Source: Chryseobacterium lacus (lineage in GTDB: Bacteria; Bacteroidota; Bacteroidia; Flavobacteriales; Weeksellaceae). Taken from it: DNA of 64,000 nucleotides. How positions within the stretch are numbered: the stretch's first letter is position 1; each line of letters begins with the position of its first letter. Location of the stretch: the NCBI RefSeq assembly GCF_003336205.1, contig NZ_QPIE01000004.1, positions 62,001 to 126,000 of the forward strand, in the 5' to 3' direction. Positions 50,215 through 58,565 of this stretch are shown one piece after another. The notes under the pieces were generated by a model, which searched no databases, was not told where the DNA came from, and saw only the letters and a program-made list of their open reading frames with translations. Made by a program: the position numbers and the translations under genes.

Positions 50215-52285
50215 ATGATTTTAAAATATTTTCTATTGCTCCAGCCAGCTTGTCTGCGTTGGGCAACATTTCTTTTTCAAGAATTAAATTAATCGGAACA
50301 GCCGGAAGATTCATAGCTCCAATTGCTTCCACCGGAGCGTCCAGATGTTGAAAACAGTTTTTTGAAATTCTGTGTGCCAATGCTTCAGCAAAAGAATTCT
50401 GAATTTGTTCCTCAGTAAGTACAATGCATTTTCCGTGAAGTTTGACTCTTTCAAAAATGAGGGTTTCATCCAAAGGAATCAATGTTCGGAGGTCAATAAT
50501 TTCTACTCTTCCTGAGAACTTTTTCGCTGCTTGTTTCGCCCAGAAAACGCCCATTCCGTAAGTCACAACCACCATTGTTCTTCCTTTCTTCATCTCAGAT
50601 TCATCAGCTTCCAGAATAAGATTGGCTTTGCCGAACGGAAGGATATAATCTTCTGCGGGTTCTATTGTTTTAGCATCTTCGGTGCCGGGAACTTTGCTCC
50701 AGTACAGTCCTTTGTGTTCCAGCATGATCACCGGATTCGGGTCATAATACGCTGCTTTCAGCAAACCTTTGAAGTCGGCTGCGTTGCTGGGATAGGCTAT
50801 TTTAATTCCTTTAATATTGGCAAGAATACTTTCGACACTTCCGCTGTGATACGGTCCGCCGCCACCATACGCACCGATGGGAACACGAATAATACTGCTC
50901 ACAGGAAATTTACCATAGGAAAGATAAGATGATTTGGATATTTCTGTAATCAGCTGATTGATGCCCGGATAAATATAATCCGCAAATTGAACCTCAACAA
51001 TAGGTTTTAATCCTACAGCGCTCATTCCAACGGTAGAACCAATAATATAAGCTTCCTGAATCGCTGTATTAAATACTCTTTTTACGCCGAATTTGGCTCC
51101 CAATGTTACCGTTTCACGGAAAACACCACCAATTCTTTCACCCACATCCTGCCCGTACAATAAAGCTTCGGGATGTTTCCACATCAGTTCCTGTATCGCA
51201 TGAATGGCGGCATCCACCATTACAATTTTTTCCTGTCCTTCAGGAGTTCGCGTTCCGGTTTCTTCGGTAATGGGAGTTGGCGCAAAAACATGATCAGCTA
51301 CACTTTCAGCTTTGGGATCCTCTGCTTTTATGGCTTTTTCAAATGCTTCTTCAATTTCTTTTCTGCATTGAATTTCTATTTCATCAAGATTTTTTTCATC
51401 AAAACCTTCGTCGTGAATCAGGTGATTTTTCAAGAGTATTCCGGGATCTTTTGCACGGTGTTTTTCCAGATCGGTTTCATCACGGTAAAATTCTCTTCTA
51501 ACGCCGGAAGTATGGTGGCCAATCAAAACTGTGGAGGCGCATACGAGCATGGGTTTGCGTTCCGTTCTTACGAAATCCACGGCTTTTTTCATCGCCAGAT
51601 AACTTTCAGCGAAATCAGTTCCATTTACACGCATCCTGTTCAGTCCGACAAATCCTGCTGCATAATCGTAGGCATCAGAAGTGCGAGCTTCTTTTTTAGT
51701 AACGGAAATTCCCCATTCATTATCCTGAACCAGAAAAATAACGGGAAGTTGATGAAGTGCCGCAAATTGAAATGCTTCCGCTACTTCGCCCTCAGTGACA
51801 GAGTTGTCGCCCAGACTACACACAACGACTGGATTATTGTCAAATTGCTGAAGATTAAATTCTTCGATATACTGAATTCCCTGCGCAACACCGGTAGTAG
51901 GAATCGCCTGCATTCCTGTAGCAGAACTTTGATGGATAATTTTCGGTTTATCTTCTTCTCTACTGGAAGGATGGGAATAATAAGAACGGCCTCCTGAAAA
52001 AGGATCCTCAGCTTTCGCCAATAACTGAAGCATCAAACGGTAAGGCTCAAAACCGATGCCCATCAACAGGCTTTCGTCTCGGTAATACGGGGAAACCCAG
52101 TCGTCTTTTGTGAGGTGATAAGCGGTAGCCAATTGTATGGCTTCGTGGCCACGGGAAGTGGAATGAACATACGTAGTGACGGATCTGTTTTCCTCGTAAA
52201 CATCGGCCATTGCACGGGCCAGCATCATGTGGCGGTACGCTTTCAACAGAATATCGTGAGCTACTTTTTCTTTAATAATTTCCAT
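50213..52285 (-). CDS. Branched-chain 2-oxoacid dehydrogenase E1, fused alpha and beta subunits
   Basis: A 690-residue fusion of the E1 alpha and E1 beta subunits of the 2-oxoisovalerate dehydrogenase complex. In the alpha part, STSRGHEAIQLATAY, VSPYYRDESLLMGIG and the thiamine-diphosphate motif CSLGDNSVTEGEVAEAFQFA are seen. The beta part starts about residue 350 and holds YGQDVGERIGGVFRETV and GMSAVGLKPIVEVQFADYI. The enzyme gives branched acyl-CoA used for iso-fatty acids, which dominate flavobacterial membranes. I start it at ATG 52285, since a -7 box (TATCTTTG) overlaps the upstream ATG 52294. Confidence 0.94.
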   Translation of the reverse strand: MEIIKEKVAHDILLKAYRHMMLARAMADVYEENRSVTTYVHSTSRGHEAIQLATAYHLTKDDWVSPYYRDESLLMGIGFEPYRLMLQLLAKAEDPFSGGRSYYSHPSSREEDKPKIIHQSSATGMQAIPTTGVAQGIQYIEEFNLQQFDNNPVVVCSLGDNSVTEGEVAEAFQFAALHQLPVIFLVQDNEWGISVTKKEARTSDAYDYAAGFVGLNRMRVNGTDFAESYLAMKKAVDFVRTERKPMLVCASTVLIGHHTSGVRREFYRDETDLEKHRAKDPGILLKNHLIHDEGFDEKNLDEIEIQCRKEIEEAFEKAIKAEDPKAESVADHVFAPTPITEETGTRTPEGQEKIVMVDAAIHAIQELMWKHPEALLYGQDVGERIGGVFRETVTLGAKFGVKRVFNTAIQEAYIIGSTVGMSAVGLKPIVEVQFADYIYPGINQLITEISKSSYLSYGKFPVSSIIRVPIGAYGGGGPYHSGSVESILANIKGIKIAYPSNAADFKGLLKAAYYDPNPVIMLEHKGLYWSKVPGTEDAKTIEPAEDYILPFGKANLILEADESEMKKGRTMVVVTYGMGVFWAKQAAKKFSGRVEIIDLRTLIPLDETLIFERVKLHGKCIVLTEEQIQNSFAEALAHRISKNCFQHLDAPVEAIGAMNLPAVPINLILEKEMLPNADKLAGAIENILKS

Positions 52286-52291
52286 AGAAAA

Positions 52292-52299
52292 CAAAGATA
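52292..52299 (-). promoter_or_regulatory. -7 box before the oxoacid dehydrogenase gene
   Basis: Minus-strand TATCTTTG matches TAnnTTTG. Its G is six bases before ATG 52285, so the mRNA would have almost no leader. It also covers the other candidate ATG at 52294. No TTG at -33. Confidence 0.45.
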
Positions 52300-52493
52300 G
52301 TATTTTTTTAAGAGAAGACCAGCGGTGAAAATCTCGTTAGCAGAATGTTTGAAATTAAATTTTTCTTTATCAACTTCCAATAATTCAAATTGTTTTTACA
52401 TGATATTCATTTTTCATCCGTCATCGCAGTAAATGGTGAAAGTTTTGATATTTTCTTCAGACAAGTTTATTCTCAGTTTAAATACTATTTATC

Positions 52494-52784
52494 ATGAAAT
52501 ATATTCTTATTCTTTCATCTATGCTTTTGATGGCGTGTAACAATTCTACAACTGATTGTGATTGCTCCCAACTAAGATGGCAACGAACGGTTGATTATCA
52601 GGGAACTTCTGATAATGTTGTGGCGACTACCGACTGGAACGCGCAGGGAACCGAAGAACCCATCAACACTACCGATTGCACCGCAGACGGAACCATAGCT
52701 GAATCCGGAGTAGTGAGCACCGAAGTTTTGACTAACGGAAATATCCGAAAAACGGAGTACGAATATCGGGTGACGTGCTTTTAA
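52494..52784 (+). CDS. Small predicted lipoprotein of unknown function
   Basis: A 96-residue protein with lipoprotein signal (LLMAC, Cys15) and a short mature part rich in Thr, Asp and Asn. It has a Cys pattern CDCS-x-CTADG-xCF that suggests a disulfide-bonded fold (DCDCSQLRWQR, NTTDCTADGTI, YEYRVTCF). No known domain is recognised. It is convergent with the gene at 52787, whose stop is three bases away. No clear promoter was found. It may be an envelope protein peculiar to this lineage. Confidence 0.6.
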   Translation: MKYILILSSMLLMACNNSTTDCDCSQLRWQRTVDYQGTSDNVVATTDWNAQGTEEPINTTDCTADGTIAESGVVSTEVLTNGNIRKTEYEYRVTCF

Positions 52785-52786
52785 CG

Positions 52787-53374
52787 TTAAAACTGCTTAG
52801 AAAAAGGTGTTTTTTCGAAATCAAAGATCGTTGTGGTGACATCATACCGAAACCATTCTTTGAACATTTTGAAATTTCTCCGTTGTGGCCACTTCTTTTT
52901 ATCAGTACGCCAGGAATCTAATTCAAATTCGAATATTTTGCTATATTTTTTCCGCATCCACACTTCCAGATCCTTAATGTCTTCGCTCACCAAATACACT
53001 CTTGTTTCTCGTAAAATCTCGTAGTCCAATTCTTCTGCAAATAAATCGGAACACCAGTTAATAAAGGGTTCTAAGGGTGTGACAATGATCGCACAGCGGT
53101 TGATGAAATTTTCCTGAAATTCATCCTCACATTCTTCGTCCTTTATCTCACTTAGCATCATATCCAGAAATGTCTCTTGTTCTTGGGTAACAACGGTTAA
53201 TACAGGATCCACATTGGTTTCTTTAAACTCAAAATCCACAATAAAATTCGTATATTCTTTTAAATGACTCGCTTTATAATCGATCAATTTTTTCATTAAT
53301 TCTCTGTTGATCGACATATCATGTACGGTTTTAATAGCCTCCTCGCTATCTTTCAAGGGCATCAGCACCATCAT
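52787..53374 (-). CDS. Cytosolic protein of unknown function
   Basis: About 195 residues, no signal or membrane segment, acidic centre (DEECEDEFQEN) and aromatic C-terminal half (FKMFKEWFRYDVTTTIFDFE). No family recognised. The open frame extends upstream to ATG 53413, but a -7 box (TATGTTTG, minus strand, plus 53407-53414) overlaps that codon. The paired ATG codons at 53374 and 53371 (MMVLMPLKDSEEA) are therefore more likely starts. It lies between two unrelated plus-strand genes. Confidence 0.65.
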   Translation of the reverse strand: MMVLMPLKDSEEAIKTVHDMSINRELMKKLIDYKASHLKEYTNFIVDFEFKETNVDPVLTVVTQEQETFLDMMLSEIKDEECEDEFQENFINRCAIIVTPLEPFINWCSDLFAEELDYEILRETRVYLVSEDIKDLEVWMRKKYSKIFEFELDSWRTDKKKWPQRRNFKMFKEWFRYDVTTTIFDFEKTPFSKQF

Positions 53375-53406
53375 GTTCCCTAAATTCCAAGCCGTTATTG
53401 CAAATT

Positions 53407-53414
53407 CAAACATA
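53407..53414 (-). promoter_or_regulatory. -7 box for the 52787 gene
   Basis: Minus-strand TATGTTTG matches TAnnTTTG and would start transcription near 53402, about 28 bases before ATG 53374. No -33 TTG is seen. Confidence 0.35.
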
Positions 53415-53540
53415 TCTTCATAGTAAGGCGTGTCAGAAAAGTCATTTGCAAATTATTTCAATAGAAAAAGAATCTGGATCCATATGTCGCAATTTTTTTT
53501 TCAATTAATTTTCCTCTAATTTTACCGAAATTCTCCATTA

Positions 53541-56500
53541 ATGTATTTAGTTTTTGATACCGAAACCACGGGCTTGCCTCAAAATTTTAATGCTCCCGTT
53601 TCGGATTCAGGCAATTGGCCCAGGATGGTTCAGTTGGCGTGGCAACTTCATGATGAACAAGGTAATCTTATCGAAAATCAGGATTATATCATTAAACCTG
53701 AAGGCTATGATATTCCCTTTAATGCTTCACGGATCCACGGAATTACCACGAAATTGGCTCAGGAGGAAGGCCGCGATCTGTCCGAAGTACTGCATGAGTT
53801 CAACGCTGCGCTCACAAAAGCACAATTCGGTGTGGGACAGAATGTAGAATTCGATTATAAAATTATCGGTGCTGAATTTTTCAGAAAAGAAATTGAAAAT
53901 AATCTTCAGGAACTTCCCAAAGCCGATACCATGATTTTCGGTACCGATTTTTGTCAGCTTCAGGGCGGGAAAAACGGCAAATTCAAATCGCCGAAACTGG
54001 AAGAAATTTACGAAAAACTGTACGGATACAAATTCGAGGAAGCGCATAATGCTGCAGCCGATGTGAATGCGACAGCGCAGTGTTTCTTTGAAATGATGCG
54101 AATCGGGGTTATTAATGCAACGGATTTAAAGATTTCCGAAGAACTAATCCAGGAATTCCGCAGCAGATATCCTGAACCAATCCGCCCTTTTGAAATCGTG
54201 ATCAGAAGGCAGGTAACCGCACTGAAAAAGAAAAAGTCCAAAGTGGTATTGGGCGAAACTCCCGATGTGGATTTAGGCCGGTATTTCAATTTTCATAATC
54301 ACAGTATATATTCCTCGCTTCAGGCTTCCACGGGTATTCCGGAGCTCATCAATAAAGCCGTCGAAAATAAATTTCCAGCAGTGGGAATGGTGGATATCGG
54401 CAATATGATGGGCGCATTTAAATTCATCGCTGAGGTGGAAAAAAGAAATGAACCTCTGCAGAAGGAACATCAGGAATATGCGGAAAGAAAAAAGCAGGCG
54501 GAAGAAAATGGAGAAGATTTTTCTGAAACTGAACCCGCTCCGCTGCTGATGCCTGTTTTGGGATGCGAATTTTTCATTTCAGACCGTCCTGAACAAAAAC
54601 AGTTTACCAAAGATGATCCGGACCGAAGAACTCAGGTGGTGCTTCTGGCGAAAAATTTCAATGGTTACCGGAATCTGGCGAAGCTTTCCAGTCTGGGCTT
54701 TGTGAACGGATATTATTTCGGAGTTCCCAGAATTTCCAGAAAAATGATTGCTGAATATAAAGAAGACCTTATTGCCCTGACATCGGGTGTTAACGGGGAT
54801 ATTCCTTCCACGATTCTGGAATTTGGGGAACAGAAAGGAGAGGAACTTTTCAAATGGTGGAAAGAAACTTTCGGGGATGATTTCTATGTCCAGATTCAGA
54901 ACCATGAAGTGTTGGAAGAAGAACACGTGAACGATGTTCTCCTCCGATTCGCCGATCAATATAGTGTGAAAATTTTGGCGCAAAACGAAACCTATTATAC
55001 AGAGAAAAAAGATGCGGGAATTCAGGACATTCTGTTTTGCATCAAAGACGGCGAAAAACTGTCAACTCCCATTGGAAAAGGTTTTGGAAAAAGAAAAGGA
55101 CTTCCATCCACAGAGTTTTATATTAAAGATGAAGAAGAGCTAAAACAGGCTTTCAGAAATTATCCCGATGCTTTTGAAGCCTACGATGAGTTTTTACAGA
55201 AATTTGAATCGTATACCTTAAGCCGCGAAGTTCTACTTCCCAAATTTGATATTCCTGAAGAATTTCAAAGCGAAGAAGATGAAAAAGATGGAGGCAAACG
55301 CGGAGAAAATGCTTATCTGAGGTATTTAACCTACGAAGGAGCGAAGCACAGGTACAAAGAAATAACGCCGGAAATTGCGGAACGGCTGGATTTTGAACTG
55401 GAAGTCATTGCTAATACAGGATATCCCGGTTATTTTCTCATTGTTCAGGATTTCTGTAATGAAGCCCGGAAAATGGGCGTTTCGGTAGGTCCGGGAAGAG
55501 GATCGGCGGCCGGTTCTGCCGTAGCTTACTGTATTGGAATTACCAATGTGGATCCTATTGAATATGATCTCCTTTTTGAGCGTTTCCTGAATCCTGAACG
55601 GGTTTCCATGCCGGATATTGATATTGATTTTGATGATGAAGGAAGAGACAGAGTGATCAAATGGGTGGTGGACAAATACGGTAAAACCAATGTGGCGCAA
55701 ATCATCACTTATTCCGTTCTGGGCGGTAAATCTGCGGTGAAAGATGCTGGAAGAGTGCTGGAACTCTCAATTGCTGACACCAATACGATTGCGAAACTAG
55801 TTCCTTCCATACCGGGAATGAATATTGCCAAAGCGCTTTCCAAATACGACAAACTTCCACCGGAAGATAAAATGCTCGTCGAGGAAATGAAAAAAATCCT
55901 CAGCGATGAGGAAGATTATCGCCATCCCGTGATGGCTGCCGCACAAAAAATGGAAGGTGCAGTCCGGAATACCGGAATTCATGCTTGCGGAGTGATTATT
56001 ACCCCGGAAGATATTTCTAATCTGGTGCCCATCACAATTGCGGCGAAAGACAGCGATATTATTGTGTCGCAATTTGACAACTCTGTGGCGGAAAATGCAG
56101 GCCTTCTGAAAATGGATTTTCTGGGACTCAGAACGCTCACCATTATTAAAGATGCGATTAAATTAATCCAAAAAAACCATCAGATTAGTATTGATACAGA
56201 TGAAATTCCACTCAATGATGAAAAAACCTATCAGCTGTTTCAGGAAGGAAGAACGGTAGGTGTTTTTCAGTATGAAAGCCCGGGAATGCAAAAATACATG
56301 AGAGAGCTGAAACCGACGGTTTTTGCGGATTTAATTGCTATGAACGCGCTTTACCGTCCAGGGCCTATCAAATATATTCCGAATTTTATCAACCGGAAAC
56401 ACGGCATCGAAGAAATTGTTTATAATTTACCCGAAACCGAAGAGTATTTAGCAGAAACCTACGGAATTACCGTCTATCAGGAGCAAGTAATGCTGCTTTC

Positions 56501-58184
56501 GCAAAAGCTGGCCAATTTTACTAAAGGAGAAGCGGATACCTTGCGGAAAGCGATGGGGAAAAAACAGAAGAATGTACTGGATAAAATGTATCCTAAGTTT
56601 TTGGAAGGCGGAAGAAGTAATAATCTGGATGAAGAAAAACTCAACAAAATATGGAAAGACTGGGAAGCTTTTGCAGAATATGCTTTTAATAAATCGCACT
56701 CTACCTGTTATGCATTGATAGCTTATCATACCGCATATCTGAAGGCTAATTATCCCGCTGAATATATGGCGTGTGTCATGACCCACAACCTGAATAATAC
56801 TAAGCAAATCACCATGTTTATGGAAGACTGTAAAAATATGGGTGTGGATGTTTTGGGGCCGGATGTGAACGAAAGCCAGTATGAATTTGCGGTGAACGAC
56901 AGAAGACAGGTTCGTTTCGGGCTCGGGGCTATCAAAGGGATCGGAGAAGGCCCGAGTGAAGCCATCGTAGAAGCCAGAAAAAATGGAAGGTTCAAAAATA
57001 TTTATGATTTTTTTGAAAGAATACCTGCTTCACAAATCAACAAAAGAGTAGTGGAAAGCTTGGTAACTGCCGGTGCATTTGATGAGATCGATACCTGGCA
57101 CCGTGCGCAATATTTTGACATTGATAATGCAGGCCGAACCAATATCGAGAAATTATTGAGGTATGGACAAAGCTATCAGGAAAATAAAAATGAAGTGGAA
57201 AATTCCCTGTTTGCAGATTTCGCTGATGAAATAAGAATAGAACCTCCGAAAATTCTGCCCGCTCCCGAATGGCCCAATATGTACAAACTCAATAAAGAAA
57301 AGGAAATTATCGGTTTTTATCTTTCTGCACATCCGTTGGACGAGTTTAAATTCCATTATAAGTTCATACAGGGCGTTTTCTCAAAAAAGGAAGTACTCGA
57401 AATTCGGAAAGAAGAGGAAATTATACCGGTGGAAACCGTTCTTTCAACAGTGAAGTTTTCTGACGATGACGCTGCCGATGAGGTTATTGACATGGAACTG
57501 GCAGAAGGAGAAGAAATGCCTGAAGAAGAACCTCTTAAAAATGTGGATGCAAAAGGTCAACTCAATTTTCTGAATCTGGACGAAATCGATGCCTTTCGGG
57601 ATCGGAATTTCGGCGCAGAAGAAATTCGGCTTTTCGAAGAAATTTCTGATTTTCGGGAAAAGCAGAAGTTCAACGCCAATGCAAAAGAATACACTGTGGC
57701 CGGGCTTGTGACGGAATACACCATTCGAGATGGCAGAAACAGCGGCGAAAAAGTCGCTTTCATTACGTTGGAAGATTATACCGGAAGCTATTCATTCCGC
57801 CTTGGCGACCGCGATTACCTGAGACTTCGTGATAAACTGGATATTCAGCGTTTTGTGATCCTGAAAATCAAATTTACCATTTCTAAAGACGGACGTGTTT
57901 TTGTGAACATTATGGATGTGATTGAGCTGAAGGAAGCGTTCGAAAGGTTTGCAAAAAGCCTTTCAGTGGTGATGAACATACAGGATCTCCGGAAAGAAGA
58001 TGTTGATTTTTTCAAACAGATACTTCAGCAGAACAACGGTGAGCATAAAATTCATTTTTATCTTCGCAATCTTGCAGATAACAGTCATATAGAACTGCAT
58101 TCCATGAAAAGCTCCGTACATATTAATCACGACATTCTGGAGGCTTTTACAGAGCGAAATAAATATGAATTGTTCCTGAATTGA
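53541..58184 (+). CDS. dnaE: DNA polymerase III alpha subunit with fused N-terminal 3'-5' exonuclease
   Basis: A 1547-residue replicative polymerase. Residues 1-185 are a DnaQ-type DEDDh exonuclease: FDTETTG (Asp6, Glu8), VGQNVEFDYKIIGAEF and HNAAADVNATAQCF. A PHP domain starts near residue 247 (FNFHNHSIYSSLQASTGIPE). The polymerase palm follows with GPGRGSAAGSAVAYC and catalytic Asp residues in MPDIDIDFDDEGRDRV (about 690). The fingers, HhH and an OB-fold (about 1383-1470, YTVAGLVTEYTIRDGRNSGE) complete it. Usual DnaE is near 1160 residues; the extra length is the exonuclease and some insertions. Proofreading would be in cis here. Confidence 0.95.
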   Translation: MYLVFDTETTGLPQNFNAPVSDSGNWPRMVQLAWQLHDEQGNLIENQDYIIKPEGYDIPFNASRIHGITTKLAQEEGRDLSEVLHEFNAALTKAQFGVGQNVEFDYKIIGAEFFRKEIENNLQELPKADTMIFGTDFCQLQGGKNGKFKSPKLEEIYEKLYGYKFEEAHNAAADVNATAQCFFEMMRIGVINATDLKISEELIQEFRSRYPEPIRPFEIVIRRQVTALKKKKSKVVLGETPDVDLGRYFNFHNHSIYSSLQASTGIPELINKAVENKFPAVGMVDIGNMMGAFKFIAEVEKRNEPLQKEHQEYAERKKQAEENGEDFSETEPAPLLMPVLGCEFFISDRPEQKQFTKDDPDRRTQVVLLAKNFNGYRNLAKLSSLGFVNGYYFGVPRISRKMIAEYKEDLIALTSGVNGDIPSTILEFGEQKGEELFKWWKETFGDDFYVQIQNHEVLEEEHVNDVLLRFADQYSVKILAQNETYYTEKKDAGIQDILFCIKDGEKLSTPIGKGFGKRKGLPSTEFYIKDEEELKQAFRNYPDAFEAYDEFLQKFESYTLSREVLLPKFDIPEEFQSEEDEKDGGKRGENAYLRYLTYEGAKHRYKEITPEIAERLDFELEVIANTGYPGYFLIVQDFCNEARKMGVSVGPGRGSAAGSAVAYCIGITNVDPIEYDLLFERFLNPERVSMPDIDIDFDDEGRDRVIKWVVDKYGKTNVAQIITYSVLGGKSAVKDAGRVLELSIADTNTIAKLVPSIPGMNIAKALSKYDKLPPEDKMLVEEMKKILSDEEDYRHPVMAAAQKMEGAVRNTGIHACGVIITPEDISNLVPITIAAKDSDIIVSQFDNSVAENAGLLKMDFLGLRTLTIIKDAIKLIQKNHQISIDTDEIPLNDEKTYQLFQEGRTVGVFQYESPGMQKYMRELKPTVFADLIAMNALYRPGPIKYIPNFINRKHGIEEIVYNLPETEEYLAETYGITVYQEQVMLLSQKLANFTKGEADTLRKAMGKKQKNVLDKMYPKFLEGGRSNNLDEEKLNKIWKDWEAFAEYAFNKSHSTCYALIAYHTAYLKANYPAEYMACVMTHNLNNTKQITMFMEDCKNMGVDVLGPDVNESQYEFAVNDRRQVRFGLGAIKGIGEGPSEAIVEARKNGRFKNIYDFFERIPASQINKRVVESLVTAGAFDEIDTWHRAQYFDIDNAGRTNIEKLLRYGQSYQENKNEVENSLFADFADEIRIEPPKILPAPEWPNMYKLNKEKEIIGFYLSAHPLDEFKFHYKFIQGVFSKKEVLEIRKEEEIIPVETVLSTVKFSDDDAADEVIDMELAEGEEMPEEEPLKNVDAKGQLNFLNLDEIDAFRDRNFGAEEIRLFEEISDFREKQKFNANAKEYTVAGLVTEYTIRDGRNSGEKVAFITLEDYTGSYSFRLGDRDYLRLRDKLDIQRFVILKIKFTISKDGRVFVNIMDVIELKEAFERFAKSLSVVMNIQDLRKEDVDFFKQILQQNNGEHKIHFYLRNLADNSHIELHSMKSSVHINHDILEAFTERNKYELFLN

Positions 58185-58565
58185 TTGCTTTAATAGTGTT
58201 TTTCATGGAGATTAGGGTGCGCTGATCTATCACTGAAGGAATATTTTATAGGAATGATATCTGTATACAGATTCATATTAAAGAAAATATTCCAAATCTT
58301 CCCATTGAAATCAATTAATTTGTAAATTGCTAAATTTTGTTGCAATTTTTTACGATATTTACATTTATATGTCAGTATTTGTCTCGTTTATTATTATATA
58401 TTGAAATTATATTGATGTGAAAATTTCAATATGCAGCTTGATTTCATAGTTTTCATTAATCAAAATTAGATATTCCGTTATAATTTTTCAATGAATTAAC
58501 TTATTTTAATATTATATGATTTTTTATTCTATATTTGTTGCGATTAACTTTAAATTAATACAAGT
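58185..58565 (+). other. AT-rich region upstream of the surface protein gene
   Basis: About 380 bases, very AT-rich, with no supported coding region. It contains the -7 box at 58530-58537 for the surface protein, and several incomplete TTG/TA-rich patches. No terminator is evident after dnaE. Confidence 0.5.
58530..58537 (+). promoter_or_regulatory. -7 box for the secreted repeat protein
   Basis: TATATTTG matches TAnnTTTG and lies 28 bases before the ATG at 58566. No TTG is seen at 17-23 bases upstream. Confidence 0.5.

Noticed and set aside
51173-51997. 274-codon plus-strand open frame
   Set aside because: It lies wholly antisense to the oxoacid dehydrogenase gene, whose motifs are certain; the antisense product is Phe/Ser/Ile-rich without domain patterns.
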